A stretch of DNA of 64,000 nucleotides. Origin: Luteimonas viscosa (GTDB lineage Bacteria; Pseudomonadota; Gammaproteobacteria; Xanthomonadales; Xanthomonadaceae). Within the stretch, counting starts at the first letter, position 1, and the number at the start of each line of letters is the position of its first letter. The translations under genes and the position numbers were made by a program. The stretch lies in NCBI RefSeq assembly GCF_008244685.1, contig NZ_VTFT01000001.1:599248-663247 (forward strand), written 5' to 3'. The notes below the pieces were generated by a model. It did no database searches and was not told the origin of the DNA. It saw only the letters and a program-made list of their open reading frames with translations. Positions 49,213 through 58,011 of the stretch are shown one piece after another.

Positions 49213-50641
49213 TCGCCTGTCGCCGACGATCGCGGCCGTCGCTGTCGCGCTGACCGCACTCGGCTGGTGGTTCGGCACCGCGTTGCAGCCGCTGTGGTGG
49301 GCGGCGTGGCTGGCGCCGCTGCCGCTGCTGGCGGCGGCGGTGCGCATGCGGGCGCGCTGGGCCGCGCTGGCGACGTTCGTCGCGTTCGCGCTGGGTGGCC
49401 TGAACCTGTGGCACTACCTGCACGACGTGATCCGGTTGCCGCTGGCCGTCGTGCTGCAGGCGATCGCGATGCCGGCACTGGCGATGATCCCGGCTGTGCT
49501 GCTGTTCCGCGCGCTGGCGCGACGCGGCTGGCTGCTGGCGGCGACGTTCTCCGTGCCCGCCTCCGCCACCGGCCTGGCCTGGCTGTCCGCGCGACTGTCG
49601 CCGCACGGCACCTTCGGCAACATCGCGTACACGCAGATGGACGCGGTGCCGCTGCTGCAGGTGGCCGCGCTCGCCGGCCTGTGGGGCGTGGGCTTCCTGG
49701 TCTGGCTGGGGCCGTCGATGCTGGCCGTGGCGCTCGCAGCGCCGGGCGAATCGCGGCAGCGCGTCGCGGCCCTGGTTGCCGGCGCCTGCGTGCTCGCAGT
49801 GGCGCTCGGTTTCGGCGCGTGGCGGCTGCAGCACGATGTGCCGTCTTCGCAGGTGCGCGTGGCCCTGCTGAGCGTGGGTGGCGACGGCAGCCACAGTGCC
49901 GACCTCGATACGGATGCAGGACGCGATCTGCTTGCGCGCTACGTTTCGGAAATCGAACGTATCGCCGGTACCGACGATGTCGATGTGCTGGTGATGCCCG
50001 AATCCGCGCTGCTGGTGCGGTCGCACGCCATCGCGCCGCTGCAGGCGCTGGCCGACCGCCACCGACTCCGCATCGTGATCGGCGCCGAAGACCATGCCGA
50101 TCCGGCGCGCAGGCGCAACTCCGCGCTGGTGTTCGACCCGCAGGCATCGATGCCGTCCGCCTACCACAAGCGGCACCTGATCCCGGGACTCGAAGCGCAC
50201 TACACGCCGGGCGAAACGCGCACCATGCTCGACGGCGCGCCCGCCACGGGCGTGTCGATCTGCAAGGATCTCGACTTCACCTCGACCGCACGCGACCATG
50301 CCGCACGCGGTACCCAGCTGCTGCTGGTGCCGGCCTGGGACTTCGACGTGGACGCCTGGCTGCACGGGCGGATGGCGGTGATGCGCGGCATCGAAGGCGG
50401 CTTCGCGATCGCCCGCGCGGCGCGCGACGGCCACCTGACCCTCAGCGACGACCGGGGCCGCGTGCTGGCCGAAGCCTCCGCGGTGGGCGCCGACGGACCG
50501 GTCTCGCTGGTGGCGGATCTTGCGCTGCGGGCGACGCGTACGCCCTACCGGCGCTGGGGCGATGCCTTCGGCGCGGCCTGCCTGGTTCTCGCGTGCCTGC
50601 TGGCGCTCAGCCTGTTGCGCCGCCGGACGCCGGGTCGCTAG
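49196..50641 (+). CDS. Lnt-like membrane nitrilase-fold protein
   Basis: 481 aa. Six or so N-terminal helices (about 15-205) then a CN_hydrolase domain. The catalytic triad is E269 (MPESAL), K325 (YHKRHL) and C356 (SICKDLDF). The layout is that of apolipoprotein N-acyltransferase, and FGNIAYTQ...PLLQVAALAGLWGVGFLV matches its membrane-domain pattern. But the CYE motif after the Lnt nucleophile is CKD here, and the gene lies beside tetR rather than corC, so it is likely a paralogue with a different acyl-transfer or amidase substrate. A C-terminal helix (AACLVLACLLALSLL) is present. Confidence 0.83.
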   Translation: MDSGTDRLSPTIAAVAVALTALGWWFGTALQPLWWAAWLAPLPLLAAAVRMRARWAALATFVAFALGGLNLWHYLHDVIRLPLAVVLQAIAMPALAMIPAVLLFRALARRGWLLAATFSVPASATGLAWLSARLSPHGTFGNIAYTQMDAVPLLQVAALAGLWGVGFLVWLGPSMLAVALAAPGESRQRVAALVAGACVLAVALGFGAWRLQHDVPSSQVRVALLSVGGDGSHSADLDTDAGRDLLARYVSEIERIAGTDDVDVLVMPESALLVRSHAIAPLQALADRHRLRIVIGAEDHADPARRRNSALVFDPQASMPSAYHKRHLIPGLEAHYTPGETRTMLDGAPATGVSICKDLDFTSTARDHAARGTQLLLVPAWDFDVDAWLHGRMAVMRGIEGGFAIARAARDGHLTLSDDRGRVLAEASAVGADGPVSLVADLALRATRTPYRRWGDAFGAACLVLACLLALSLLRRRTPGR

Positions 50642-50707
50642 CGAAGATACCGGCGATCGGCGCGTAAACCGGATTGCCGGCGGTTGCCCGCCCGGACCCC
50701 GATCCGA

Positions 50708-51040
50708 TCAGCGGATCGAGGGATCGAGCCGGCGCAGCGCGTCGCGCAGGTCGGCCGAACCGGTACGCTCGATGTCCTCGCGCGTGTACACGCGGCCGGC
50801 GGCGTTGACGCACTCGTCTTCGGACTTCTTCGAACGGTTGCGGCTCGCGACGATGCGCGATCCGGTTTCGCGGATGCAGAAGCGCTCGTCGGGATCGGCC
50901 TTCCTGGTCGCGGCGCTGCCGGCTTCCTCCGGCTCTTCATCCTGCGCCAACGCCGTGGCAGGCACCACCGCGAACGCGGCGACGGCCAGGACGGCGGCGA
51001 ACAGGGGGCGGGGCAACAACCTGGAAGGAAGGGACTTCAT
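50708..51040 (-). CDS. Small exported protein with TonB-plug-like C-terminus
   Basis: 110 aa. Signal peptide PLFAAVLAVAAFAVVPATALAQ with cleavage at ALAQ. The mature chain is acidic, has two Cys (ERFCIRETGSRI, EDECVNAAGRVY) and ends in YTREDIERTGSADLRDALRRLDPSI. That last segment resembles the ThxDIERTGxxxLxDALRxLPxV motif of TonB-dependent receptor plugs, though no barrel is present. Cys could form a disulphide. Confidence 0.75.
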   Translation of the reverse strand: MKSLPSRLLPRPLFAAVLAVAAFAVVPATALAQDEEPEEAGSAATRKADPDERFCIRETGSRIVASRNRSKKSEDECVNAAGRVYTREDIERTGSADLRDALRRLDPSIR

Positions 51041-51292
51041 GGAGCACCTCGGGAGGACGATCCGGCCGGATGGCCACGCACCAACATACGCTCCGCACAG
51101 CGCGATTCAACGCATTGCACGATGGCGATTCAGACCGCTGTCAGCGTCGGCGCCGTCGCGGCCGTGGCGCGGCCGTCATGCACCGATGGCACGTGCGCCC
51201 GAACGGCAACGCCGCGGTGTCGCCCGCACGCGGTCCGACTCCGCGCACCCTGTCGAAGCGGGGATTGTCACATTCCTCCGTATCATGGCCGG

Positions 51293-52564
51293 ATGACCGG
51301 ACTGTCCCGCCTGTTCGTTCCGCTGTGCCTGTTTCTGCTCAGCGCCTGCACGACGACGCCCGCGCCCTTGGCTGCCAGCGGCGACGCAACGCGCGCGCTG
51401 CTGCTGGTGTCGCTGGATGGCGTGCATCCCTCGTACCTCGCACGCGGCGACACACCCCATCTCGACCGGCTGGCGCACGAGGGCGTGCGCGCGGAATGGA
51501 TGAATCCGTCCTACCCGTCGCTGACGTTCCCGAACCACTACACGATCGTGACCGGGCTGCGGCCGGACCGGCACGGCATCGTCCACAACACGATGCGCGA
51601 CGACGCGCTCGGCGGGTTCTGGCTGGCGAACCGCGACGCGGTCGGGGACAGCCGCTGGTGGAGCGGCGAGCCGATCTGGGTCGGCGCGGAGAACGCCGGC
51701 CTGGCCACCGCCACGCTCGCGTGGCCCGGCAGCGAGGCGCCGGTTGCGGGCGTGCGCCCGACGCGCTGGCATCCGTTCGACAAGGACCGCACGATCGCCG
51801 CGCGCGTCGACATGACGGCGGGGTGGCTGACGGAGCCGGCCGCCACCCGCCCGCGCTTCGCAACGCTCTATTTCGAACATCCCGACAGCAGCGCGCATGC
51901 GCACGGCCCGCGGTCGGCGCAACTGCGCGCGACGATGCGCGAGGTCGATGCCGCGATCGGCACCCTGCTGGCCAGGCTGGAGGCCGCCGGCGTGCGCGAG
52001 ACCACCGACCTGGTGATCGTCTCCGACCATGGCATGGCCGAAGTGCCGGAAGGCCAGGTGGTCGTGGTCGAAGACATGGCCGACCCGACGGTGGCGGTCG
52101 CGGTGACGTCGGGACAGGTCGTCGGCTTCCGGCCTGTCGAGGGTCGCGAAGCGGAGGCGGAGGAGGCGCTGCTAGGCCGCCATGCGCATCACCAGTGCTG
52201 GCGCAGGCACGAATTGCCGCCACGCTGGCGCTACGGCACCCATCCTCGGGTGCCGCCGATCGTCTGCCAGATGGACAAGGGCTGGGACGCGCTGCCACGC
52301 AAATATCTCGCGCGCCGGCCCGCGGGCACCCGTGGCTCGCACGGCTACGATCCGGCGGAACCGGAGATGCGCGCGATCTTCATCGCCAGTGGCCCGTCGT
52401 TCCGGCGCGGCGTCACCCTGCCCGCCTTCGACAACGTGGACGTGTACCCGCTGCTCGCGCGTCTGCTCGGGGTACCGCCCGCGCCCCACGAGGGCGCCCT
52501 GGAAAAGCTGCTGCCGGCCCTCGACAGGGCGTTGCCGGAAGCGGTCCCCGGCGCGCCGCATTGA
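51293..52564 (+). CDS. Ectonucleotide pyrophosphatase/phosphodiesterase-like lipoprotein
   Basis: 423 aa. Lipobox LFLLSAC (Cys at about 19). Alkaline-phosphatase-superfamily fold: metal Asp in VSLDGVHPSYL, catalytic Thr in YPSLTFPNHYTIVTGLRPDRHGI, DSSAHAHGP, SDHGMAEV and the final His in RGSHGYDP. This is the NPP arrangement, so phosphodiester or pyrophosphate hydrolysis in the periplasm is likely. Starts at ATG 51293 after GCCGG. Confidence 0.92.
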   Translation: MTGLSRLFVPLCLFLLSACTTTPAPLAASGDATRALLLVSLDGVHPSYLARGDTPHLDRLAHEGVRAEWMNPSYPSLTFPNHYTIVTGLRPDRHGIVHNTMRDDALGGFWLANRDAVGDSRWWSGEPIWVGAENAGLATATLAWPGSEAPVAGVRPTRWHPFDKDRTIAARVDMTAGWLTEPAATRPRFATLYFEHPDSSAHAHGPRSAQLRATMREVDAAIGTLLARLEAAGVRETTDLVIVSDHGMAEVPEGQVVVVEDMADPTVAVAVTSGQVVGFRPVEGREAEAEEALLGRHAHHQCWRRHELPPRWRYGTHPRVPPIVCQMDKGWDALPRKYLARRPAGTRGSHGYDPAEPEMRAIFIASGPSFRRGVTLPAFDNVDVYPLLARLLGVPPAPHEGALEKLLPALDRALPEAVPGAPH

Positions 52565-52613
52565 TGTCCGAAAACGGCGAGTCGGGCGCCGGCCCCGGCG
52601 CTAGACTGCGCCC

Positions 52614-54152
52614 ATGTCGATTCCCTCACTACCCGACGTCGCGATCTGCGAGCAGGCCCGCCTGAGCCGCGATCCGCGCTTCGACGGCCTGTTCTTCACC
52701 GCGGTCTCCAGCACCGGCATCTATTGCCGTCCGACCTGCCCGGCGCCTGCGCCGAAGCCGCGCAACGTGCGCTACTACCCGAACGCCGCCGCGGCCGAGT
52801 CGGCCGGCTATCGGCCCTGCCTGCGTTGCCGGCCGGAACTCTCGCCGGCCGACGGGGCCTGGCGACGCGGCGACGACACGATCGCGCGCGCGCTCAAGCT
52901 GATCGACCAGGGACTGCTCGCGGAACAACCGCTGGCGGCGCTGGCCGCACGCGTGCATGTCGGCGAACGGCAGTTGCGGCGGCTGTTCGTCGAGCGCCTC
53001 GGCGCGCCGCCGACCGGCGTGCACGGGACCCGGCGGCTGCTGTTCGCCAAGCAGTTGCTCACCGAGACGACATTGCCGATCACCGGCATCGCGCTCGCCG
53101 CCGGCTTCGGCAGCCTGCGGCGGTTCAACACCACGTTCCGCGAGGCCTACCGCATGGCGCCCCGCGAGCTGCGTCGCCGCCGGCATCCGGCCGACGGCGA
53201 CGTGCTCGCCCTGCGCCTGGCCTATCGACCGCCGTACGACTTCGCGGCGATGCTCGATTTCCTGCGCGGGCGCGCGCTGCCCGGCGTGGAGGTGGTCGAC
53301 GCCACGCACTACCTGCGCGTGATCGGCGATGCCGACGCGCCCGGCTGGCTGCGCGTGGGCGCATGGCCGCGCGGCGATGGCGAGGATGGCCACGCACTGA
53401 AGCTCGAGGTGCACGGCTGCCCGCCGGCGCGGTTGCTGGCGCTGGTCGAACGCGTGCGCCGCATGTTCGACCTGGATGCCGATCCACGCGCGATCAACGA
53501 CACGCTGTCGCGCGATCCGCGCCTGCGCGCATTGGTGCGCAAGCGCCCGGGTCTGCGCCTGCCCAGCGGCTGGGACGGTTTCGAGATCGCGCTGCGCGCT
53601 GTGATCGGCCAGCAGGTCAGCGTCGCCGCCGCGCGCACGCTCACCACGCGCCTGGCCGAACGTTTCGGCACGCCGCTGCCGGATGCGTTTGCGGCGCGTG
53701 GCCTGTCGCATTTCTTCCCGACGCCGGAGCGTCTGCTCGACGCGGACCTGGCCGGCATCGGCCTGACCGCCGCGCGCGCGGCGACGATCCGCACGATCGC
53801 GCAGGCGGTCGTGGACGGCCGGGTGGACTTCCGCGCCGAGCGCACGCTCGACGAGATCGTCGAGCGCTGGACCGCCCTGCCCGGCATCGGGCCGTGGACC
53901 GCGCAGTACATCGCGCTGCGCGCGCTCGGACATCCCGATGCCTTCCCCGCCGAAGATCTCGTGTTGCAGAAGCACGCCGTCGGCGACGGCGGCCGGCTGA
54001 CCAGCAGGCAGTTGCTGGCCCACGCAGAGCCATGGCGTCCGTGGCGCGGCTACGCCGTGATCCAGCTGTGGCGCGACGCGGCGCTGGCGCCCCGCCCCGC
54101 CACGACCCCGTCCAAACCCCGGAAGCCCACCGCACGCAGGAGCGCGGCATGA
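52614..54152 (+). CDS. alkA: Ada-HTH fused to AlkA-type DNA-3-methyladenine glycosylase
   Basis: 512 aa. N-terminal Ada domain with the zinc Cys set C38, C42, C69, C72, identical in spacing to E. coli Ada and able to accept methyl from phosphotriesters; then an AraC-type HTH ([16 protein letters not shown]); then the AlkA N-terminal domain and the HhH-GPD glycosylase ([30 protein letters not shown]) with the catalytic Asp in PAEDLVLQK. It senses alkylation and excises alkylated bases. It overlaps ogt by ATGA. Confidence 0.95.
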   Translation: MSIPSLPDVAICEQARLSRDPRFDGLFFTAVSSTGIYCRPTCPAPAPKPRNVRYYPNAAAAESAGYRPCLRCRPELSPADGAWRRGDDTIARALKLIDQGLLAEQPLAALAARVHVGERQLRRLFVERLGAPPTGVHGTRRLLFAKQLLTETTLPITGIALAAGFGSLRRFNTTFREAYRMAPRELRRRRHPADGDVLALRLAYRPPYDFAAMLDFLRGRALPGVEVVDATHYLRVIGDADAPGWLRVGAWPRGDGEDGHALKLEVHGCPPARLLALVERVRRMFDLDADPRAINDTLSRDPRLRALVRKRPGLRLPSGWDGFEIALRAVIGQQVSVAAARTLTTRLAERFGTPLPDAFAARGLSHFFPTPERLLDADLAGIGLTAARAATIRTIAQAVVDGRVDFRAERTLDEIVERWTALPGIGPWTAQYIALRALGHPDAFPAEDLVLQKHAVGDGGRLTSRQLLAHAEPWRPWRGYAVIQLWRDAALAPRPATTPSKPRKPTARRSAA

Positions 54153-54652
54153 ACGTCCAGACCACCTTCGTCGACAGCCCGGTCGGCCCCCTGTTCCTCG
54201 CCGCGGACGATGCGGGCCTGCGCGCGATCGAGTTCCGCGACAACCGCCACCCGGTCCGGCGCGGCGACGACTGGCAGGAAGGCGACAACGCGGTCCTGCG
54301 CATGGCGCGCCACCAGCTGGGCGAGTACTTTGCCGGCACGCGGCGCACGTTCGACCTGCCGCTGTCGCCGCACGGCACAGACTTCCAGCGCAACGTCTGG
54401 ACCACGCTGGCGACGATTCCCTACGGCGAGACGGTCAGCTACGCGCAGCTCGCCGCGCGGGTCGGTCGACCGGGCGCGTCGCGTGCGGTCGGCGCCGCCA
54501 ACGGGCGCAACCCGCTGCCGATCGTGCTGCCCTGCCACCGCGTGATCGGCGCCGATGGCGCGCTCACCGGTTTCGGCGGCGGCCTGCCGACCAAGCAGTA
54601 CCTGCTCAAGCTCGAAGGCGCCTTGCCGCCGGAGTTCGACCTGTTCGGATAG
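54149..54652 (+). CDS. ogt: Methylated-DNA-protein-cysteine methyltransferase
   Basis: 167 aa. The suicide Cys129 is in LPCHRVIG, with [15 protein letters not shown] and the recognition-helix region [31 protein letters not shown]. It removes O6-alkyl groups from guanine. Overlap with the ada-alkA gene implies coupled translation in an adaptive-response unit. Confidence 0.96.
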   Translation: MNVQTTFVDSPVGPLFLAADDAGLRAIEFRDNRHPVRRGDDWQEGDNAVLRMARHQLGEYFAGTRRTFDLPLSPHGTDFQRNVWTTLATIPYGETVSYAQLAARVGRPGASRAVGAANGRNPLPIVLPCHRVIGADGALTGFGGGLPTKQYLLKLEGALPPEFDLFG

Positions 54653-54667
54653 CGCGCAGCCCGGCCG

Positions 54668-55840
54668 TCACCCGGCCTCGGTCAGCCGCGCGGCGATCGC
54701 GCGCCGGAACGGCGGCAGGGCGTTGGCGACCCGCAGGATCGCGCCCCGCAGGCCACGCGCGACAGCCCGGTCGTCGGTGAACACGCGCACCACCAGGCGC
54801 GTCGCGGCGTAGATCGGCCAGGCCGCGGCACGGTGCCTGCGTCGGTATTGGTCCATGACCGCGTCCGAGCCGATGTCGCGCCCTTCCCCCTGCGCCCGCA
54901 ACACCGCTTCGGCCAGGGTCGCCTGTCCCTGCAGGCCGAGATTGAAGCCGTGCGCGGTGACCGGGTGCATGCCGACGGCGGCATCGCCCACCAGCGCCGC
55001 GCGCGACGCCGTGAACCGGTCGGCGAACACCGACACCAGCGGATAGACATGGCGCGTACCGATGGCGCCCATCGTGCCCAGCCGGCCACGCAGTCGGCGC
55101 TGCATGTCGGCGGCGAACGCCACGTCGTCCAGCACTTCGATCGCGGCCATCTCCTGCGGCGGCAGCGTCAGCACCACCGAGGCGCGATCGCCGTTGAGCG
55201 GCAGCAGCGCCAGCGTCTGGCCGTAGTCGAACCACTCCCGGGCCACGTGTCCGTGCGGGCGCTCGTGCGCGAGGCGCGCGACCAGCATGCGCCTGCCGTG
55301 GTCGTAGGAACGAGCGCCGATGCCGAGCATCCGCCGCACCTGGGAGAAACGGCTGTCGGCGGCGACCAGCAGGCGCGCCTGGATGCGCCCGCCGTCGTCC
55401 AGCGACAGCACGATGCGCCCGGCTTCGCGCGCCACGCCGCGCACCTCGCGCCCGGTCATCAGTTCGACCTCCGGCTGGCCGGCCACCAGTTCGTACGCCG
55501 CGCGCCGGATCAGGTGGTTCGGCACCAGCCAGCCGAGCTGCGGGCTGCGTCCGTCGGCCGCGCTGACGAGCAGGCCGCGGCTTGCGTCGCCATCGATGAC
55601 TTCCGCATCGCCCAGCTCCGACACCTCGCCGGCCTCGAACCGCTGCCACAGCCCGAGCCGTTCGAGGATGGCGCGCGAGGCATGCGTGAGCGCGATCTCG
55701 CGACCGTCGAACGCGGGTTCGGCGATCGCGGCGGCCGGCTGCCGCTCGACGATCGCGATCGACAGGCCGCTGCCTGCCAGCGACCGGGCGAAACACAGCC
55801 CGGCCGGGCCGGCTCCGACGATCGCGATGTCGACGTTCAT
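54668..55840 (-). CDS. ubiM: FAD-dependent ubiquinone hydroxylase, UbiM type
   Basis: 390 aa. GAGPAGLCFARSLAGSGL at the N-terminus binds FAD; DGREIALTHAS and GDAAVGMHPVTAHGFNLGLQG are typical of UbiH/F/M. The overall pattern, including GWLVPNHLIRRAAYE, matches UbiM, which replaces UbiH/UbiF in some proteobacteria and hydroxylates the quinone ring. Convergent with ogt (15 bp between stops). UbiH family membership is secure; UbiM subtype less so. Confidence 0.82.
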   Translation of the reverse strand: MNVDIAIVGAGPAGLCFARSLAGSGLSIAIVERQPAAAIAEPAFDGREIALTHASRAILERLGLWQRFEAGEVSELGDAEVIDGDASRGLLVSAADGRSPQLGWLVPNHLIRRAAYELVAGQPEVELMTGREVRGVAREAGRIVLSLDDGGRIQARLLVAADSRFSQVRRMLGIGARSYDHGRRMLVARLAHERPHGHVAREWFDYGQTLALLPLNGDRASVVLTLPPQEMAAIEVLDDVAFAADMQRRLRGRLGTMGAIGTRHVYPLVSVFADRFTASRAALVGDAAVGMHPVTAHGFNLGLQGQATLAEAVLRAQGEGRDIGSDAVMDQYRRRHRAAAWPIYAATRLVVRVFTDDRAVARGLRGAILRVANALPPFRRAIAARLTEAG

Positions 55841-56006
55841 GCTCCGGTGCTCCGCTGCAAAGGCGCCAGCATGTCCAATCCCCGTGCGCCAGGCATTGAT
55901 CCGGGTCATGGGAATGCCTGCGGCCACGCTCCCGCTCCGCCGGGAGGCCGGCCGCGCAGTCCGTGGCGCGGGCGCCGCGATCGTGGCGAAGCCGGTCCCG
56001 GCGCCG

Positions 56007-56777
56007 TCACATTCCGCGGAAGCGATGGAGGAAGGCCGCGCTCACCGGGAGCCAGTCGTCGCTGCCCCGCAGGCGGATGCCGTGCTTGCCCAGTTCGTCC
56101 TTCTGCACGCGGTCGATGGCCGGAACGCGCACCACGGTACCGCGGTGGACCTGCCAGAACGTGTCCGGGTCCAGCCCGGCCAGCAGGTCCTTGATCGGCA
56201 TGCGGATGGTCGCCTCGCCCTCGCGCGTCACCACGCTGACGTACTTGTCGCGGGCCTGGAAGTACAGCACCTCGTCGATGCCGATCATGCGCACGCTGTC
56301 GCCCGCACTGGCGCTGATCCAGCGGATCAGGCGTTCGCCGGCCGGACGCAGCCGGGCTTCGAGCGCGGCGACGTCCACGTGCCGGTCGTGGGCCGGTTCC
56401 CCGAGGCGCGCGCGCAGCCGCTGGACCGCCTGGTCGAGCCGCGCGGGCTGGATCGGCTTCGGCAGGTAGTCGATCGCGCCGGCCTCGAACGCGCGGATCG
56501 CGTACTCGTCGTAGGCCGTGGTGAACACGACCTGGGCGCCGGACGCCACCGCCGCCGTGGCCACGTCCAGGCCGCTGACGCCGGGCATGCGGATGTCGAG
56601 GAAGGCGACCTGCGGACGATGCTCGACGATCGCCTGCAGGGCGGCGACGCCGTCTTCGCAGGCCGCGACCACGTCGACCCCCGGCCAGGCGGCTTCCAGC
56701 ATATCCAGCAGTTCCGCGCGTTGCGGCGCTTCGTCCTCGGCCACCAGCACGGTGACCGCCTTCGTTCCATGCGTCAT
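56007..56777 (-). CDS. LytTR-family response regulator
   Basis: 256 aa. Receiver domain with phosphoacceptor D61 (VAFLDIRMPG), Lys in YLPKPIQP, then LytTR DNA-binding domain (about 148-256: VLYFQARDKYVSVVTREGEATIRMPIKDLLAGL, FWQVHRGTVVRVPAIDRV). Overlaps the kinase gene by ATGA. Confidence 0.95.
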   Translation of the reverse strand: MTHGTKAVTVLVAEDEAPQRAELLDMLEAAWPGVDVVAACEDGVAALQAIVEHRPQVAFLDIRMPGVSGLDVATAAVASGAQVVFTTAYDEYAIRAFEAGAIDYLPKPIQPARLDQAVQRLRARLGEPAHDRHVDVAALEARLRPAGERLIRWISASAGDSVRMIGIDEVLYFQARDKYVSVVTREGEATIRMPIKDLLAGLDPDTFWQVHRGTVVRVPAIDRVQKDELGKHGIRLRGSDDWLPVSAAFLHRFRGM

Positions 56778-58006
56778 GCCATCGGCTCCATCGGGGTCCG
56801 GATCTCGGCCCGCGTGCCCGCGCCCACGCTGCCCGACAGGCGCAGGGCGGCCCGGGTTCCATAGCGTGTCTGCAGCTGCGCGCGCACGTTCGCCAGCCCC
56901 ATGCCGGGACCGGTACCGGCCTTCAGGCCCACGCCGTCGTCGGACACGGCCACGACCAGCGTATCGGCATCGCGCGATGCGCGGATATCGATGGTGCCGG
57001 CGCCGGGTTTGGGCTCGATCCCGTGCTTGACCGCATTCTCCACCAGCGTGATCAGCAGCAGCGGCGGATACCGCAGCCGCCGCAACGAGGGTTCGGCATC
57101 GATCCGGCAGGACAGCCTGTCCCCGGAGCGCAGCCGCATCACCTCCAGGTAGCTCGCGCAGATGTCGAGCTGTTGACCCAGTGTGGAGTGCAGCTCGATG
57201 TCTTCGCCACGCATCTTCGGGATCGTCGCGCGCAGGTGCGAGACCAGCGCATCCAGCGTCGCCTCCGCGCGCGCCGGGTCGCGGCGCACCAGCGCGCGCA
57301 CCGAGGCCAGGGTGTTGAACAGGAAGTGCGGTTCCACCTGCGCCTGCAACACGCCCAGGCGCAGGTCGGCGTCGCGCTTCTGCGCGGCCAGTGCCTGCAA
57401 CTGGCGCCGGTGCAGGTTGCCTTCCCAGCGCCGGCGCTCGCTGAAGTAGGCACGCAGCGCCAGTCCGCCACCGCCGATGCCGTAGATCACGAACAGGACC
57501 AGGATGTTGAATGCGAGCGCGATGTTCCCGGCCCGGCCCACGTTCTCCTCGGCGGTCCTGCGCACGGCGCCGAATCCGTCCGTACTGTCGAGTGCACCCG
57601 CCACCAGGAGCCGGATCTCGCCGCTGGCCCAGCGGTCGACGAAGAACGCGATCGCCACCCCGGCCAGCCAGGCCACGACCACACCGATGCGTTCGCGCGC
57701 TTCAGGCCAGCGCCGATGGCGCACGATGGTGGCCAGCGCCGGCCCGGTGCTGGTCATCAGCACGAACGCGACGAACTGGTAGCCGCCCGCGATCGCCCCT
57801 GCGCCATAGCTGCCCGTGGCGACACCGACACCGAGGAACGACATGCCGGCGAGGCCCGCGATCACCACCGCGAACACCACCGTGCGCCCGGCCAGCCAGG
57901 GCAGGCTGAAGACCGGATACTGGCGATATCGGCTCCAGACCGCGTTGCCGCCGATCAGCACGTCGGACGGCAGCGGGTCGCGCAGCCCGTACTCGGCGCC
58001 GGCCAT
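56774..58006 (-). CDS. LytS-like sensor histidine kinase
   Basis: 410 aa with about six N-terminal helices, then the His_kinase domain with phosphoacceptor His in QVEPHFLFNTLASVRALV and an HATPase_c domain (LVENAVKHGIEP, DGVGLKAGTGPGMGLANVRAQL). No periplasmic loop of size, so sensing may occur in the membrane. Forms an operon: serine hydrolase (5 bp upstream), kinase, regulator. Confidence 0.94.
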   Translation of the reverse strand: MAGAEYGLRDPLPSDVLIGGNAVWSRYRQYPVFSLPWLAGRTVVFAVVIAGLAGMSFLGVGVATGSYGAGAIAGGYQFVAFVLMTSTGPALATIVRHRRWPEARERIGVVVAWLAGVAIAFFVDRWASGEIRLLVAGALDSTDGFGAVRRTAEENVGRAGNIALAFNILVLFVIYGIGGGGLALRAYFSERRRWEGNLHRRQLQALAAQKRDADLRLGVLQAQVEPHFLFNTLASVRALVRRDPARAEATLDALVSHLRATIPKMRGEDIELHSTLGQQLDICASYLEVMRLRSGDRLSCRIDAEPSLRRLRYPPLLLITLVENAVKHGIEPKPGAGTIDIRASRDADTLVVAVSDDGVGLKAGTGPGMGLANVRAQLQTRYGTRAALRLSGSVGAGTRAEIRTPMEPMA

Positions 58007-58011
58007 GCGCG

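Noticed and set aside
49196..50641. Canonical lnt
   Set aside because: The residues after the catalytic Cys and the gene neighbourhood differ; left as Lnt-like.
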